Shown here: in pieces, positions 24,355 through 32,433 of the stretch
Layout: every line of letters begins with the position of its first letter
Position numbering within the stretch: the first letter of the stretch is position 1
Source of the DNA: Allonocardiopsis opalescens
Lineage (GTDB): Bacteria > Actinomycetota > Actinomycetes > Streptosporangiales > Streptosporangiaceae
Assembly (NCBI RefSeq): GCF_003002095.1
Contig: NZ_PVZC01000007.1
Coordinates: 310,001-374,000, forward strand
Direction: 5' to 3'
DNA length: 64,000 bases
The notes under the pieces: model-generated
Database searches by the model: none
What the model was told of the DNA's origin: nothing
What the model saw: the letters and a program-made list of their open reading frames with translations, nothing else
Made by a program: the position numbers and the translations under genes

Positions 24355-25425
24355 ATGGCCACGTACCGAGCACGACTCGCCAGGACCGGCCTGGCCGGCC
24401 TGGCCGCGCTCGCCCTGCTCGCCGGCTGCGCCCGGGGCGAGGACGCCGCCGAGGGCGGCGGCAGCCCCGAGCCGGCCGACCAGGGCCCCTCCCTGCGGGC
24501 GGCCGACGGCGAGACGTGCACGGCCGAGCAGTACGGGGTGGAGCCCTTCGACCTGGCCGGCAGCACGGTCGGCTTCTCCCAGTCCGAGCCCGAGGCCAAC
24601 CCGTTCCGGATCGCCGAGACCGCCTCCATCCGCGAGGAGGCCGAGGCGCGCGGCATCGAACTGATCGACACCAACGCCCAGGGCGAGTTCTCCCGCCAGA
24701 TCAGCGATGTACAGGACATGATCGCCCAGGGCGTCGACCTGCTGATCATCGCGCCGCTCAACTCCGACGGCTGGGAGCCGGTGCTGGCCGACGCGGCCGA
24801 GCAGGGCATCCCGATCATCACCGTCGACCGCCAGATCAACGCCGAGCCCTGCGCCGACTACGTCGCCTTCCTCGGCTCGGACTTCGTGGAGCAGGGCCGG
24901 CGCGCCGCCGACCGGATGATCGAGGCGCTGGGCGGCGAGGGCCAGGTGGCCATCCTGCTCGGCGCACCGGGCAACAACGTCACCACCGAGCGCAACCAGG
25001 GCTTCGTCGACCAGATCGAGGCCGAGGCGCCCGGCATCGAGATCGTCTTCGAGCAGACCGGCAACTTCTCCCGCGAGGAGGGCCAGGAGGTCGCCGAGCA
25101 GCTGCTCCAGTCCAACCCCGACGTCGACGGGATCTACGCCCACAACGACGAGATGGGCCTGGGCGCGATCACCGCCCTCCAGGGCGCGGGCCGCGAGCCC
25201 GGCGAGGTGCAGATCGTCACCATCGACGGCACCGAGGGCGCCGTGCAGGCCATCATCGACGGCTGGATGTTCGCCGTGATCGAGTCCAACCCCCGCTTCG
25301 GGCCGCTGGCCTTCCAGGCGGCCGAGCAGTTCGCGGCCGGCGAGGAGATCGGCGTGAACCTGGTCATCGAGGACCGCGAGTACACGCAGGCCAACGCCGA
25401 GTCCGACATCGCCAACGCCTACTGA
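24355..25425 (+). CDS. Sugar ABC transporter substrate-binding lipoprotein (YtfQ-like, galactofuranose type)
   Basis: A 356-residue periplasmic-binding-fold lipoprotein. The signal ends in the lipobox LLAGC, with Cys near residue 24. The mature protein shows VGFSQSEPEANPFR, the phrase IAPLNSDGWEPVLADAAEQG and IPIITVDRQINAEPCADYVA, strongly reminiscent of E. coli YtfQ, which binds galactofuranose. YAHNDEMGLGAI is the usual C-lobe motif. It is the first gene of a complete four-gene importer. A stable hairpin between it and the ATPase gene probably gives excess binding protein. Family is confident; the sugar (Galf versus arabinofuranose) is inferred. Confidence 0.9.
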   Translation: MATYRARLARTGLAGLAALALLAGCARGEDAAEGGGSPEPADQGPSLRAADGETCTAEQYGVEPFDLAGSTVGFSQSEPEANPFRIAETASIREEAEARGIELIDTNAQGEFSRQISDVQDMIAQGVDLLIIAPLNSDGWEPVLADAAEQGIPIITVDRQINAEPCADYVAFLGSDFVEQGRRAADRMIEALGGEGQVAILLGAPGNNVTTERNQGFVDQIEAEAPGIEIVFEQTGNFSREEGQEVAEQLLQSNPDVDGIYAHNDEMGLGAITALQGAGREPGEVQIVTIDGTEGAVQAIIDGWMFAVIESNPRFGPLAFQAAEQFAAGEEIGVNLVIEDREYTQANAESDIANAY

Positions 25426-25445
25426 CCCGCACCGGCGCGGGCGCC

Positions 25446-25477
25446 GGCGGCCGGACCGGGGCACCGGTCCGGCCGCC
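25446..25477 (+). other. Intercistronic stem-loop after the binding-protein gene
   Basis: Perfect 14-base arms (25446-25459 and 25464-25477) with a 4-nt loop lie between the binding-protein stop and the ATPase start. Such hairpins commonly stabilise the 5' message or partly attenuate, giving more binding protein than membrane components. Confidence 0.6.
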
Positions 25478-25519
25478 GTCCGCGCCGCGGCCGGTCCCAC
25501 GGAGCCGAGGAGGGGGCCG

Positions 25520-27109
25520 ATGACCGGACCCGACGCACCGCTCGCGCCGATCCTGGAGACCGCCGGGCTCACCAAGCGCTTCCCCGGGGTGCTCGCCCTG
25601 GACGAGGTCGCGTTCAGCCTGCGCCCCGGCGAGGCGCACGCCCTGGTCGGCGAGAACGGGGCGGGCAAGTCCACCCTGATCAAGGTGCTCACCGGCGTGT
25701 ACCGGCCCGACGCCGGCAGCCTGCTCTTCCAGGGCGCCCCGCTGCGCCCCGCCACCCCGCTGGACGCGCAGCGAGCCGGGATCTCCACCATCTACCAGGA
25801 GGTCAACCTGGTCCCGCTGATGAGCGTGGCCCGCAACCTCTACCTGGGCCGCGAGCCGAAGAACCGGCTCGGCCTGATCGACTTCGGCCGGATGCACGCC
25901 GAGGCCGAGCGCACCCTGCGCGAGTACGGCGTCTCCGTCGACGTCCGCGCGCCGCTGCGCACCCTGGGCCTGGGCGCCCAGCAGATGGTGGCGCTGGCGC
26001 GGGCGGTGGACGTGGACGCCCGCGTGGTGATCATGGACGAGCCCACCTCCTCGCTGGAGCCGCGCGAGGTGGAGACCCTGTTCGGGGTGATCGGCCGGCT
26101 GCGCGAGCGGGGCATCGCGATCGTCTACGTGAGCCACCGGCTGGACGAGCTGTACCGGGTCTGCGACCGGGTCACCGTGCTGCGCGACGGGCGGGTGGTG
26201 CACACCGGGGCGCTGGCCGAGCTGCCCCGGCTGCGGCTGGTCGCGCTGATGCTCGGCCGCGAGGTGGAGCAGGTGCGCCGGGAGGGCCTGACCCGCTTCA
26301 GCGGCGAGCGGACCGCCTCGGCCGACGAGCCGGTGCTGGTCGCCGAGGACCTGCGCGTCCGCCACCTGGTCGACGGCGTGACCCTGCGGATCAGGCCCGG
26401 GGAGATCGTCGGGCTCGGCGGGCTGCTCGGCGCGGGCCGCACCGAGACGGCCAAGGCGATCGCCGGGGCGCTGCCGCTGGACGGCGGCCGGGTGAGCGTC
26501 GCCGGGGTCCCGCTGCGCCGCCGCTCCACCGCCGCGGCGATCCGCGGCGGGATCAGCCTGCTGCCCGAGGACCGCAAGGCCGAGGGGATCGTGCCCGGCC
26601 TGTCGGTGCGCGACAACATCGCGCTCGCCGCACTGCCCCGGCTGTCGCGCTTCGGGCTGGTCTCCGAGCGGCGGGTGGACCGGGTGGTGGCCACCTTCAT
26701 GGAGCGGCTGCGGATCAAGGCGGCCGGCCCGCACCAGCCCGTCGGCGAGCTGTCCGGCGGCAACCAGCAGAAGGTGCTGCTGGCCCGGTGGCTCGCCCTG
26801 CACCCGAAGGTGCTGCTGCTGGACGAGCCCACCCGCGGCGTCGACGTCGGCGCCAAGGCCGAGGTGCAGCGGCTCATCGACGAACTGGCCGCCGACGGGC
26901 TCGGCGTGCTGCTGATCTCCTCCGACCTGGAGGAGCTGATCGAGGGATCGGAGCGCGTGGTGGTGCTCAAGGACGGCGCCGTGGTCGGCGAGCTGGTGGG
27001 CGAGGACGTCACCGAGGACGCCCTGCTGGCGGCCATCGCCGACGCGGCCGGACCGGACGGGACCGCACCGGTGCCCGCCGCGCCCGGCGGGGAGGCCGGC
27101 AGTGGCTGA
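25520..27109 (+). CDS. Sugar ABC transporter ATP-binding protein, two fused NBDs (YtfR/RbsA-like)
   Basis: A 529-residue double ATPase of the carbohydrate uptake-2 (CUT2) family. NBD1 has GENGAGKSTLIKVLTG, TLGLGAQQMVALARAVDVDA and VVIMDEPTSSLEPREVE. NBD2 has the degenerate Walker A GLLGAGRTETAKAI, the signature GELSGGNQQKVLLARWL and LLLDEPTRGVDVGAK. This asymmetry is standard for RbsA-type proteins. SD-like GAGGAGGGG lies just before the ATG. Energises import by the two permeases that follow. The reading frame overlaps the next gene by 8 bp. Confidence 0.93.
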   Translation: MTGPDAPLAPILETAGLTKRFPGVLALDEVAFSLRPGEAHALVGENGAGKSTLIKVLTGVYRPDAGSLLFQGAPLRPATPLDAQRAGISTIYQEVNLVPLMSVARNLYLGREPKNRLGLIDFGRMHAEAERTLREYGVSVDVRAPLRTLGLGAQQMVALARAVDVDARVVIMDEPTSSLEPREVETLFGVIGRLRERGIAIVYVSHRLDELYRVCDRVTVLRDGRVVHTGALAELPRLRLVALMLGREVEQVRREGLTRFSGERTASADEPVLVAEDLRVRHLVDGVTLRIRPGEIVGLGGLLGAGRTETAKAIAGALPLDGGRVSVAGVPLRRRSTAAAIRGGISLLPEDRKAEGIVPGLSVRDNIALAALPRLSRFGLVSERRVDRVVATFMERLRIKAAGPHQPVGELSGGNQQKVLLARWLALHPKVLLLDEPTRGVDVGAKAEVQRLIDELAADGLGVLLISSDLEELIEGSERVVVLKDGAVVGELVGEDVTEDALLAAIADAAGPDGTAPVPAAPGGEAGSG

Positions 27110-28064
27110 CCTGGCCCTGGCGCGGGTCCGCCCGGACCGCACCGTACTGCTGCGCTGGCTGCGCGACTACGGCGTGTACGCCGGGGTGGCCGCGCTGGTG
27201 CTGGTCAACCTGGCGCTCACCCCCAACTTCGCCTCGCTGGACACGCTGCGGGTGCAGGCAGTGCAGGTCACGCCGATCCTGATCGTGGCGCTTGGCATGG
27301 CGGTGGTGATCGGCACCGGCGGGATCGACCTGTCGGTCGGCGCGGTGATGGCGGTCGCCGCCTCGATGATCTCGCTGTACCTGGGCTACGGCCCGGTGGC
27401 GGCGGTGCTGGCCGCCCTGCTGGCCGGAGCGGTGTCGGGCCTGGTGGCGGGCTCGCTGGTGGCCTTCGTCGGGGTGCAGCCGATCGTCGCCACCCTCGCA
27501 CTGATGATCGGCGGGCGCGGCCTGGCCGAGGTGATGCTGCCCCAGCTGGACACCTTCCGCAATCCCGAGCTGCGCGCCCTGGGCAGCGGGATGTTCCTCG
27601 GGGTGCCCTACGTGGTGCTGATCGCGGTCGCGCTCACCCTGGTGGTGGTCTTCGTGGTGCGGCGCACCACCTTCGGCCGCCAGGTGCTGGCCATCGGCGG
27701 CAACCCCGCGGCCAGCGCGCTGGCCGGGCTGCCGGTGCGCCGGGTGCTGATCGGCGTCTACGTGCTGGCCGGGGTGCTGGCCGCGGTCGCCGGGGTGCTT
27801 GCCACCGCCCGGCTGGGCGCCAGCGACCCCACCCGGCTCGGCGAGCTGATGGAGCTGAACGCGATCACGGCCGTGGTGATCGGCGGCACCGCGCTGACCG
27901 GCGGCCGGGTCAGGATCGCCGGGACGGTGGCCGGCGCGGTGCTGATGCAGCTGCTCACCGCCACGCTGATCATGCACAACCTGCCGCAGTCGTGGACGCA
28001 GATCGCGTCCGCGGTCGTGATCGTGCTCGCCGTCTGGGTGGCGCGCGAACGGGGGAGGAACTGA
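27102..28064 (+). CDS. Sugar ABC transporter permease (YtfT-like)
   Basis: A 320-residue CUT2 permease with about ten hydrophobic helices. Typical motifs are VIGTGGIDLSVGAVMAVAAS, VATLALMIGGRGLAEV and the C-terminal ITAVVIGGTALTGGRVRIAG. The GTG at 27102 lies inside the end of the ATPase gene. It forms a heterodimeric channel with the next gene product, as with YtfT/YjfF. Confidence 0.9.
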   Translation: MADLALARVRPDRTVLLRWLRDYGVYAGVAALVLVNLALTPNFASLDTLRVQAVQVTPILIVALGMAVVIGTGGIDLSVGAVMAVAASMISLYLGYGPVAAVLAALLAGAVSGLVAGSLVAFVGVQPIVATLALMIGGRGLAEVMLPQLDTFRNPELRALGSGMFLGVPYVVLIAVALTLVVVFVVRRTTFGRQVLAIGGNPAASALAGLPVRRVLIGVYVLAGVLAAVAGVLATARLGASDPTRLGELMELNAITAVVIGGTALTGGRVRIAGTVAGAVLMQLLTATLIMHNLPQSWTQIASAVVIVLAVWVARERGRN

Positions 28065-29089
28065 TGGCGCGGACACCCGTCACCGCGGCCGCCGTCGACG
28101 TGTCCCGCGGCGGCGCCGCCCCGGCCGGGGCGTCCGGGGCCGAGCGGATCAGCGCGCTGGCCCAGCGGCACGGCGCGCTGGTGGTGCTGGTCGCGGTGGT
28201 GCTGGTCACCTCGCTGAGCTTCGACACCTTCTTCACCGGCTACAACCTCAACCGGCTGGCGGTGAACGCCGCCTTCCTGGCGATCGTCGCCCTGGGCATG
28301 ACCTTCGTCATCATCACCGGCGGCATCGACCTGTCGGTCGGCTCGGTCTTCGCGCTGGGCGGGGTGCTGGCCGCGTGGGCCTCTCAGTACGGGACGCTGC
28401 CGGCGCTGCTGGTGCCGGTCGCGGCGGCCGGGGCGATCGGGCTGGCCAACGGGCTGCTGGTGGCGCGCACCCGGCTGGCGCCGTTCATCGTCACCCTGGC
28501 GAGCATGCTGGGCGCACGCGGGCTGATGCTGGCGGTGTCGGGCGAGGGCAACGAGACCTACCTGGTGCCGCAGGGCTCGGCCTTCCTGGAGCTGGCGCAG
28601 GGCGGCCTGTTCGGCATCGGCTACCCCGTCTACCTCACCCTGGCGCTGTTCGGGCTGGGCGGGCTGCTGCTGCGCCGCACCGGCTTCGGCCAGTCCGTGT
28701 ACGCGGTGGGCGGCAACGAGGACGCCGCCGCGCTGATGGGCGTCCGGGTGGCGCGCACCAAGCTGACCGTGTACCTGATGTCGGGCCTGCTGGCCGGCTT
28801 CGCCGGCGCCCTCAACGCCGCCTACCTGGGCTCGGGCGTGACCATCCTCGGCTTCGCCATGGAGCTGGACGCCATCGCGGCCGTGGTCATCGGCGGCACC
28901 CTGCTCACCGGCGGGCTCGGCTACGTCAGCGGTTCGCTGGTGGGCGTCCTGCTGCTCAAGGTGATCCAGAACGTCATCAACCTGATCGGCTCACTCAGCT
29001 CCTCCTACCAGCAGGTCGTCAGCGGGCTGTTCCTCATCGCGGTGGTCGTCGCGCAGACCTACCTCAGCCGGCGCCGCCGCATCGGCTGA
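28064..29089 (+). CDS. Sugar ABC transporter permease (YjfF-like)
   Basis: A 341-residue CUT2 permease starting at an ATG that overlaps the previous stop by one base (TGATG). Motifs are ITGGIDLSVGSVFALGGVLA, VGGNEDAAALMGVRVARTK and IAAVVIGGTLLTGGLGYVSG, the last very close to YjfF-type subunits. The N-terminal 35 residues are Ala/Gly-rich and probably cytoplasmic. Last structural gene of the importer; the LacI gene follows 149 bp later with its own promoter. Confidence 0.9.
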   Translation: MARTPVTAAAVDVSRGGAAPAGASGAERISALAQRHGALVVLVAVVLVTSLSFDTFFTGYNLNRLAVNAAFLAIVALGMTFVIITGGIDLSVGSVFALGGVLAAWASQYGTLPALLVPVAAAGAIGLANGLLVARTRLAPFIVTLASMLGARGLMLAVSGEGNETYLVPQGSAFLELAQGGLFGIGYPVYLTLALFGLGGLLLRRTGFGQSVYAVGGNEDAAALMGVRVARTKLTVYLMSGLLAGFAGALNAAYLGSGVTILGFAMELDAIAAVVIGGTLLTGGLGYVSGSLVGVLLLKVIQNVINLIGSLSSSYQQVVSGLFLIAVVVAQTYLSRRRRIG

Positions 29090-29210
29090 GCCGGCCGGCG
29101 GACCGGTCGGCGTGTTCCTCGTCTCGTCCCGTCCGGTGCGCCGGGCGGGGCGTCCGCGCCCTGACCACCTGGAACACAGCCGTTCCCGGCGGCTCAGCCG
29201 CCCCGGCGCG

Positions 29211-29231
29211 GAGAGCGCTCTCTGGTATAAC
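29211..29231 (+). promoter_or_regulatory. lacI promoter: GAGAGCGCTCTC operator plus -10 of a leaderless mRNA
   Basis: GAGAGCGCTCTC (29211-29222) is a perfect palindrome lying between the -35 region and the -10 TATAAC (29226-29231). The -10 is placed so that +1 coincides with the A of the ATG at 29239. No Shine-Dalgarno is present. The same 12-mer occurs before the genes at 30536, 34257 and 35483. Confidence 0.75.
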
Positions 29232-29238
29232 TGCGATC

Positions 29239-30357
29239 ATGGTCGATCGCTCGGCGAGGTCACCGAAGGACTCCCGCTCCTCCCCGTCCGGCTCCCCCAC
29301 CCTGGAGGACGTGGCCAGGGAGGCCGGGGTCTCCCGGGCGACCGTCTCACGGGTGATCAACGAGAACCGCAATGTCGACCCGGCCATCCAGGCCGTGGTG
29401 CGCCAGGCCATCGCCGCCACGGGCTACGTGCCCAACCGGGCCGCCCGGTCCCTGGTCACCCGCAGGACCGGCACCGTCGCGCTGGTGATGTCGGGGGCGG
29501 GCCACGAGGAGCTGGACGGCGTCGGCGCCGAGGAGGTCGACGGCCCGCCCGCCGCCCGCAGCCCCTTCGACAGCCACATCCTCGCCGACCCCTTCTTCGG
29601 CCGCGCCGCGAGCGGGGTGGTGGGCTTCCTGCGCCCGCGGGCCATGCACCCGGTGCTCATGCTGGCCGACTCCGCGGGCGCCCGCGAGCAGATCGTCTCC
29701 CACCTGCGCCAGGGCCACGCCGACGGCGCCGTCCTGGTCTCCACCCACCCCGAGGACCCCCTCCCCGCGCTGCTGGCCGACGCCGGGCTGCCCTTCGTGC
29801 TCTTCGCCCGCCCGGCGCGGCCGGTCCCGGTGAGCTACGTCGACCTGGCCCACCGCGACGGCGCCCGCCTGGCCGCCGACCGGCTGGTGGCGCGCGGATG
29901 CCGCCGGGTGGCCACCATCGCCGGGCCGCTGGACGTGCCCGCCAGCCAGGACCGCCTGGCCGGCTTCCGCGAGGCGATGGCCCGCCACGGCCACCCCTAC
30001 GTGCCCTCCGTCGAGGGCGACTTCCGGCAGGAGAGCGGCGAGAAGGCGATGGAGCGCCTGCTCACCGAGGAGCCGGAGCTGGACGGCGTCTTCGCCGCCA
30101 ACGACCTCATGGCCCAGGGGGCGCTGCACGTGCTGCTCGAACGCGGGCGGCGGGTGCCCGAGGACGTCGCGCTCATCGGCTTCGACGACAGCAGCGCGGC
30201 CACCGCCAGCCGGGTGACCCTGACGACGGTGCGCCAGCCGGTCGAGGAGATGACGGCCGAGATGACGCGGCTGCTGCTGGACCACATCGAGAACCCGGGC
30301 CTGGCGCCGACCTCGGTCATCTTCGAGCCGACCCTGGTCGTCCGCCGCTCGGCCTGA
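29239..30357 (+). CDS. LacI-family transcriptional repressor
   Basis: A 372-residue regulator. The N-terminal HTH reads TLEDVAREAGVSRATVSRVI and the hinge helix is ATGYVPNRAARSLVTRRTG. The periplasmic-binding-like effector domain ends in VPEDVALIGFDDSSAATASR and TTVRQPVEEM. An insertion of about 25 acidic/Pro residues (EELDGVGAEEVDGPPAARSP) interrupts the first effector strand, which is unusual. Its own promoter carries GAGAGCGCTCTC, and three other promoters in the next 6 kb carry the same word, so it is very likely the specific repressor of that regulon. The effector is presumably an oligosaccharide released by the secreted enzymes. Confidence 0.9.
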   Translation: MVDRSARSPKDSRSSPSGSPTLEDVAREAGVSRATVSRVINENRNVDPAIQAVVRQAIAATGYVPNRAARSLVTRRTGTVALVMSGAGHEELDGVGAEEVDGPPAARSPFDSHILADPFFGRAASGVVGFLRPRAMHPVLMLADSAGAREQIVSHLRQGHADGAVLVSTHPEDPLPALLADAGLPFVLFARPARPVPVSYVDLAHRDGARLAADRLVARGCRRVATIAGPLDVPASQDRLAGFREAMARHGHPYVPSVEGDFRQESGEKAMERLLTEEPELDGVFAANDLMAQGALHVLLERGRRVPEDVALIGFDDSSAATASRVTLTTVRQPVEEMTAEMTRLLLDHIENPGLAPTSVIFEPTLVVRRSA

Positions 30358-30363
30358 GCCCCG

Positions 30364-30399
30364 CGGGCGGCCGCCGGACCGCGGACCGCCGGCCGCCCG
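30364..30399 (+). terminator. Stem-loop after lacI
   Basis: CGGGCGGCCG (30364-30373) pairs with CGGCCGCCCG (30390-30399), 7 bp past the lacI stop. No T-tract. The loop of 16 nt makes it weaker than other hairpins in the window. Confidence 0.45.
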
Positions 30400-30430
30400 G
30401 CGGTCCGGCCGGGCGATGCCCCCGCAGGCG

Positions 30431-30487
30431 TTGACAGACAGGGCGGGCCAACGCATTGTTTCGGGAGAGCGCTCTCCCGAAACAATG
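30431..30487 (+). promoter_or_regulatory. Promoter with 34-bp perfect palindrome before GH-A/discoidin gene
   Basis: CATTGTTTCGGGAGAGC (30454-30470) is the exact reverse complement of the next 17 bases (30471-30487). The core is GAGAGCGCTCTC. TTGACA (30431-30436), 17 bp and CATTGT (30454-30459) form a promoter whose -10 is the left end of the palindrome, so repressor binding would block polymerase directly. Confidence 0.82.
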
Positions 30488-30535
30488 GGCACGCCGCCGC
30501 ACGCGGGTGCCCGTCCCCCGCACCGAGGAGACACC

Positions 30536-32326
30536 GTGTCCACCGAGACGAGACCCGCGGCGAGCCGCACGAGACGATGGCCGTCCGCGGCGGCCGCACT
30601 CAGCCTGACCGCCGCCCTGCTGAGCTGGTCCGCCCCCTCCCCCGCGACCGCCGACGCGGCCGAGCCCGCCGCCGCTCCGACCGCCGCCTCCGTGGTGGAG
30701 GTGACCGGGAGCCAGGGCGACTGGGAGCTGACCGTCGACGGCGCGCCCTACACCGTCCAGGGCCTCACCTGGGGCCCGAGCACCGCCGCCGCGGCCCAGT
30801 ACATGCCCGATCTGGCCTCCATGGGCGTCAACACCGTGCGCACCTGGGGCACCGACGCCACCACCGCGCCGCTGCTGGACGCGGCCGCGGCCAATGGCAT
30901 CCGCGTCATCGCCGGCTTCTGGCTCCAGCCGGGCGGCGGCCCCGGCAGCGGCGGCTGCGTCGACTACGTCAACGACCACGACTACAAGGGCTACCAGCTG
31001 TACCTGATGAACCAGTGGGTCGGCGCCTACCGCGACCACCCGGGCGTGCTGATGTGGAACGTCGGCAACGAGTCGCTGCTCGGCCTGCAGAACTGCTACT
31101 CCGGCGCCCAGCTGGAGGCGCAGCGCGACGCCTACGCGCAGTTCGTCAACGACGCCGCCGAGGAGATCCGGGCCCTGGACCCCAACCACCCGGTGACCTC
31201 CACGGACGCGTGGACCGGCGCCTGGCCCTACTACCAGGAGCACGCCCCGGCCCTGGACCTGCTCGCGGTCAATGCCTATGACGCGGTCTGCGGCATCGAG
31301 GAGACCTGGGCGGCCGGCGGCTACGACCGGCCCTACATCCTCACCGAGGGCGGCCCGGCCGGCGAATGGGAGGTGCCCGACGACGTCAACGGCGTGCCGC
31401 TGGAGCCGACCGACGTACAGAAGCGCGACGGCTACCGCCGCGCCTGGGAGTGCCTGATGGGCCACGAGGGCGTCGCCCTGGGCGGCACCCTGTTCCACTA
31501 CGGCATCGAGGAGGACTTCGGCGGCGTCTGGTTCAACCTGCTGCCCGGCGGCGAGCGGCGGCTGTCCTACTACGAGGTGGCCGAACTCTACGGCGGCGAC
31601 CGGCCGACGAACACCCCGCCGGTCATCACCGGCCTGACCGTCGGCGGCGACCGCACCGCCGTCGAGGCGGGTGAGGGCTTCGGCCTCAGCGCCAACGTGT
31701 CCGACCCCGACGGCGACGCCGTCTCCTACGAGGTCATGCTGAGCAGCCGCTACGTCGACGACAGCGGCGCGCTGGTGCCGGCCGCCTCCAGCGGCGGGGG
31801 CGGCTCATTCACGGTGACCGCGCCCGAGCGGCCCGGCGTGTGGAAGGTGTACCTGCTGGCCCGCGACGGCCGCGGCAACATCGGCATCGAGACCACGTCC
31901 ATCCGGGTGGTCCCGCCCGACGTCGACGGCACGAACATCGCTCGCGGCGCCGCCACCACCGCCTCCTCCTGGCAGGGCCAGAACGGCGGCGAGCCCTTCC
32001 CGCCCGGCAACGCCACCGACGGGAACCCCGAATCCCGCTGGGCCAGCGACTGGAGCGACCCGCAGTGGATCCAGGTCGACCTGGGCTCGGTCCGCTCCTT
32101 CCACCACGTCCAGCTGGTCTGGGAGACGGCCTACGGGCGGGCCTACCAGGTGCAGACCTCCACCGACGGCGCGAACTGGACCACCGTCCACCAGGAGACC
32201 GCCGGCAACGGCGGCGTGGACTCCATCCCGGTCGGCGGCTCGGGCCGCTACGTGCGCGTGCTCGGCACCGGGCGCGGCACGAGCTGGGGCTACTCGCTGT
32301 ACGAGTTCGGCGTGTACGCCCGCTGA
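30536..32326 (+). CDS. Secreted clan GH-A glycoside hydrolase with C-terminal discoidin (F5/8, CBM32-like) domain
   Basis: A 596-residue exported enzyme. Signal peptide is about residues 1-42. The TIM-barrel domain (about 55-370) starts VDGAPYTVQGLTWGPS and has the acid/base candidate in MWNVGNESLLG and a nucleophile candidate in YILTEGGPAGEW, the clan GH-A pattern. A fibronectin-like linker (TNTPPVITGLTVGGD) follows. The last 140 residues form a discoidin domain (ESRWASDWSDPQWIQVDLGS). The GTG start has GAGGAG upstream. It resembles GH2-type TIM barrels without the sandwich domains; exact GH family uncertain. The long perfect operator upstream puts it under the LacI protein. Confidence 0.85.
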   Translation: MSTETRPAASRTRRWPSAAAALSLTAALLSWSAPSPATADAAEPAAAPTAASVVEVTGSQGDWELTVDGAPYTVQGLTWGPSTAAAAQYMPDLASMGVNTVRTWGTDATTAPLLDAAAANGIRVIAGFWLQPGGGPGSGGCVDYVNDHDYKGYQLYLMNQWVGAYRDHPGVLMWNVGNESLLGLQNCYSGAQLEAQRDAYAQFVNDAAEEIRALDPNHPVTSTDAWTGAWPYYQEHAPALDLLAVNAYDAVCGIEETWAAGGYDRPYILTEGGPAGEWEVPDDVNGVPLEPTDVQKRDGYRRAWECLMGHEGVALGGTLFHYGIEEDFGGVWFNLLPGGERRLSYYEVAELYGGDRPTNTPPVITGLTVGGDRTAVEAGEGFGLSANVSDPDGDAVSYEVMLSSRYVDDSGALVPAASSGGGGSFTVTAPERPGVWKVYLLARDGRGNIGIETTSIRVVPPDVDGTNIARGAATTASSWQGQNGGEPFPPGNATDGNPESRWASDWSDPQWIQVDLGSVRSFHHVQLVWETAYGRAYQVQTSTDGANWTTVHQETAGNGGVDSIPVGGSGRYVRVLGTGRGTSWGYSLYEFGVYAR

Positions 32327-32372
32327 CCACCGCCGTCCCGGCCGCCCGCCCCCGGCGGGCCCGGGACGGCCA

Positions 32373-32404
32373 CCGCCCCCTCGCCCCGGCAGGCGAGGGG
32401 GCGG
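32373..32404. terminator. Bidirectional stem-loop between convergent glycosidase genes
   Basis: Perfect 13-base arms (32373-32385 and 32392-32404) with a 6-nt loop, between genes ending at 32326 and 32434. Confidence 0.72.
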
Positions 32405-32433
32405 CAGCGTCAGCGGGTGCCGTCAGGACGCCG

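Noticed and set aside
30454-30487. 34-bp perfect palindrome as a transposon end, phage attachment site or recombination site
   Set aside because: It has a LacI-operator core shared with three other promoters, lies on a -10 box, and no transposase or integrase gene or target duplication is nearby.
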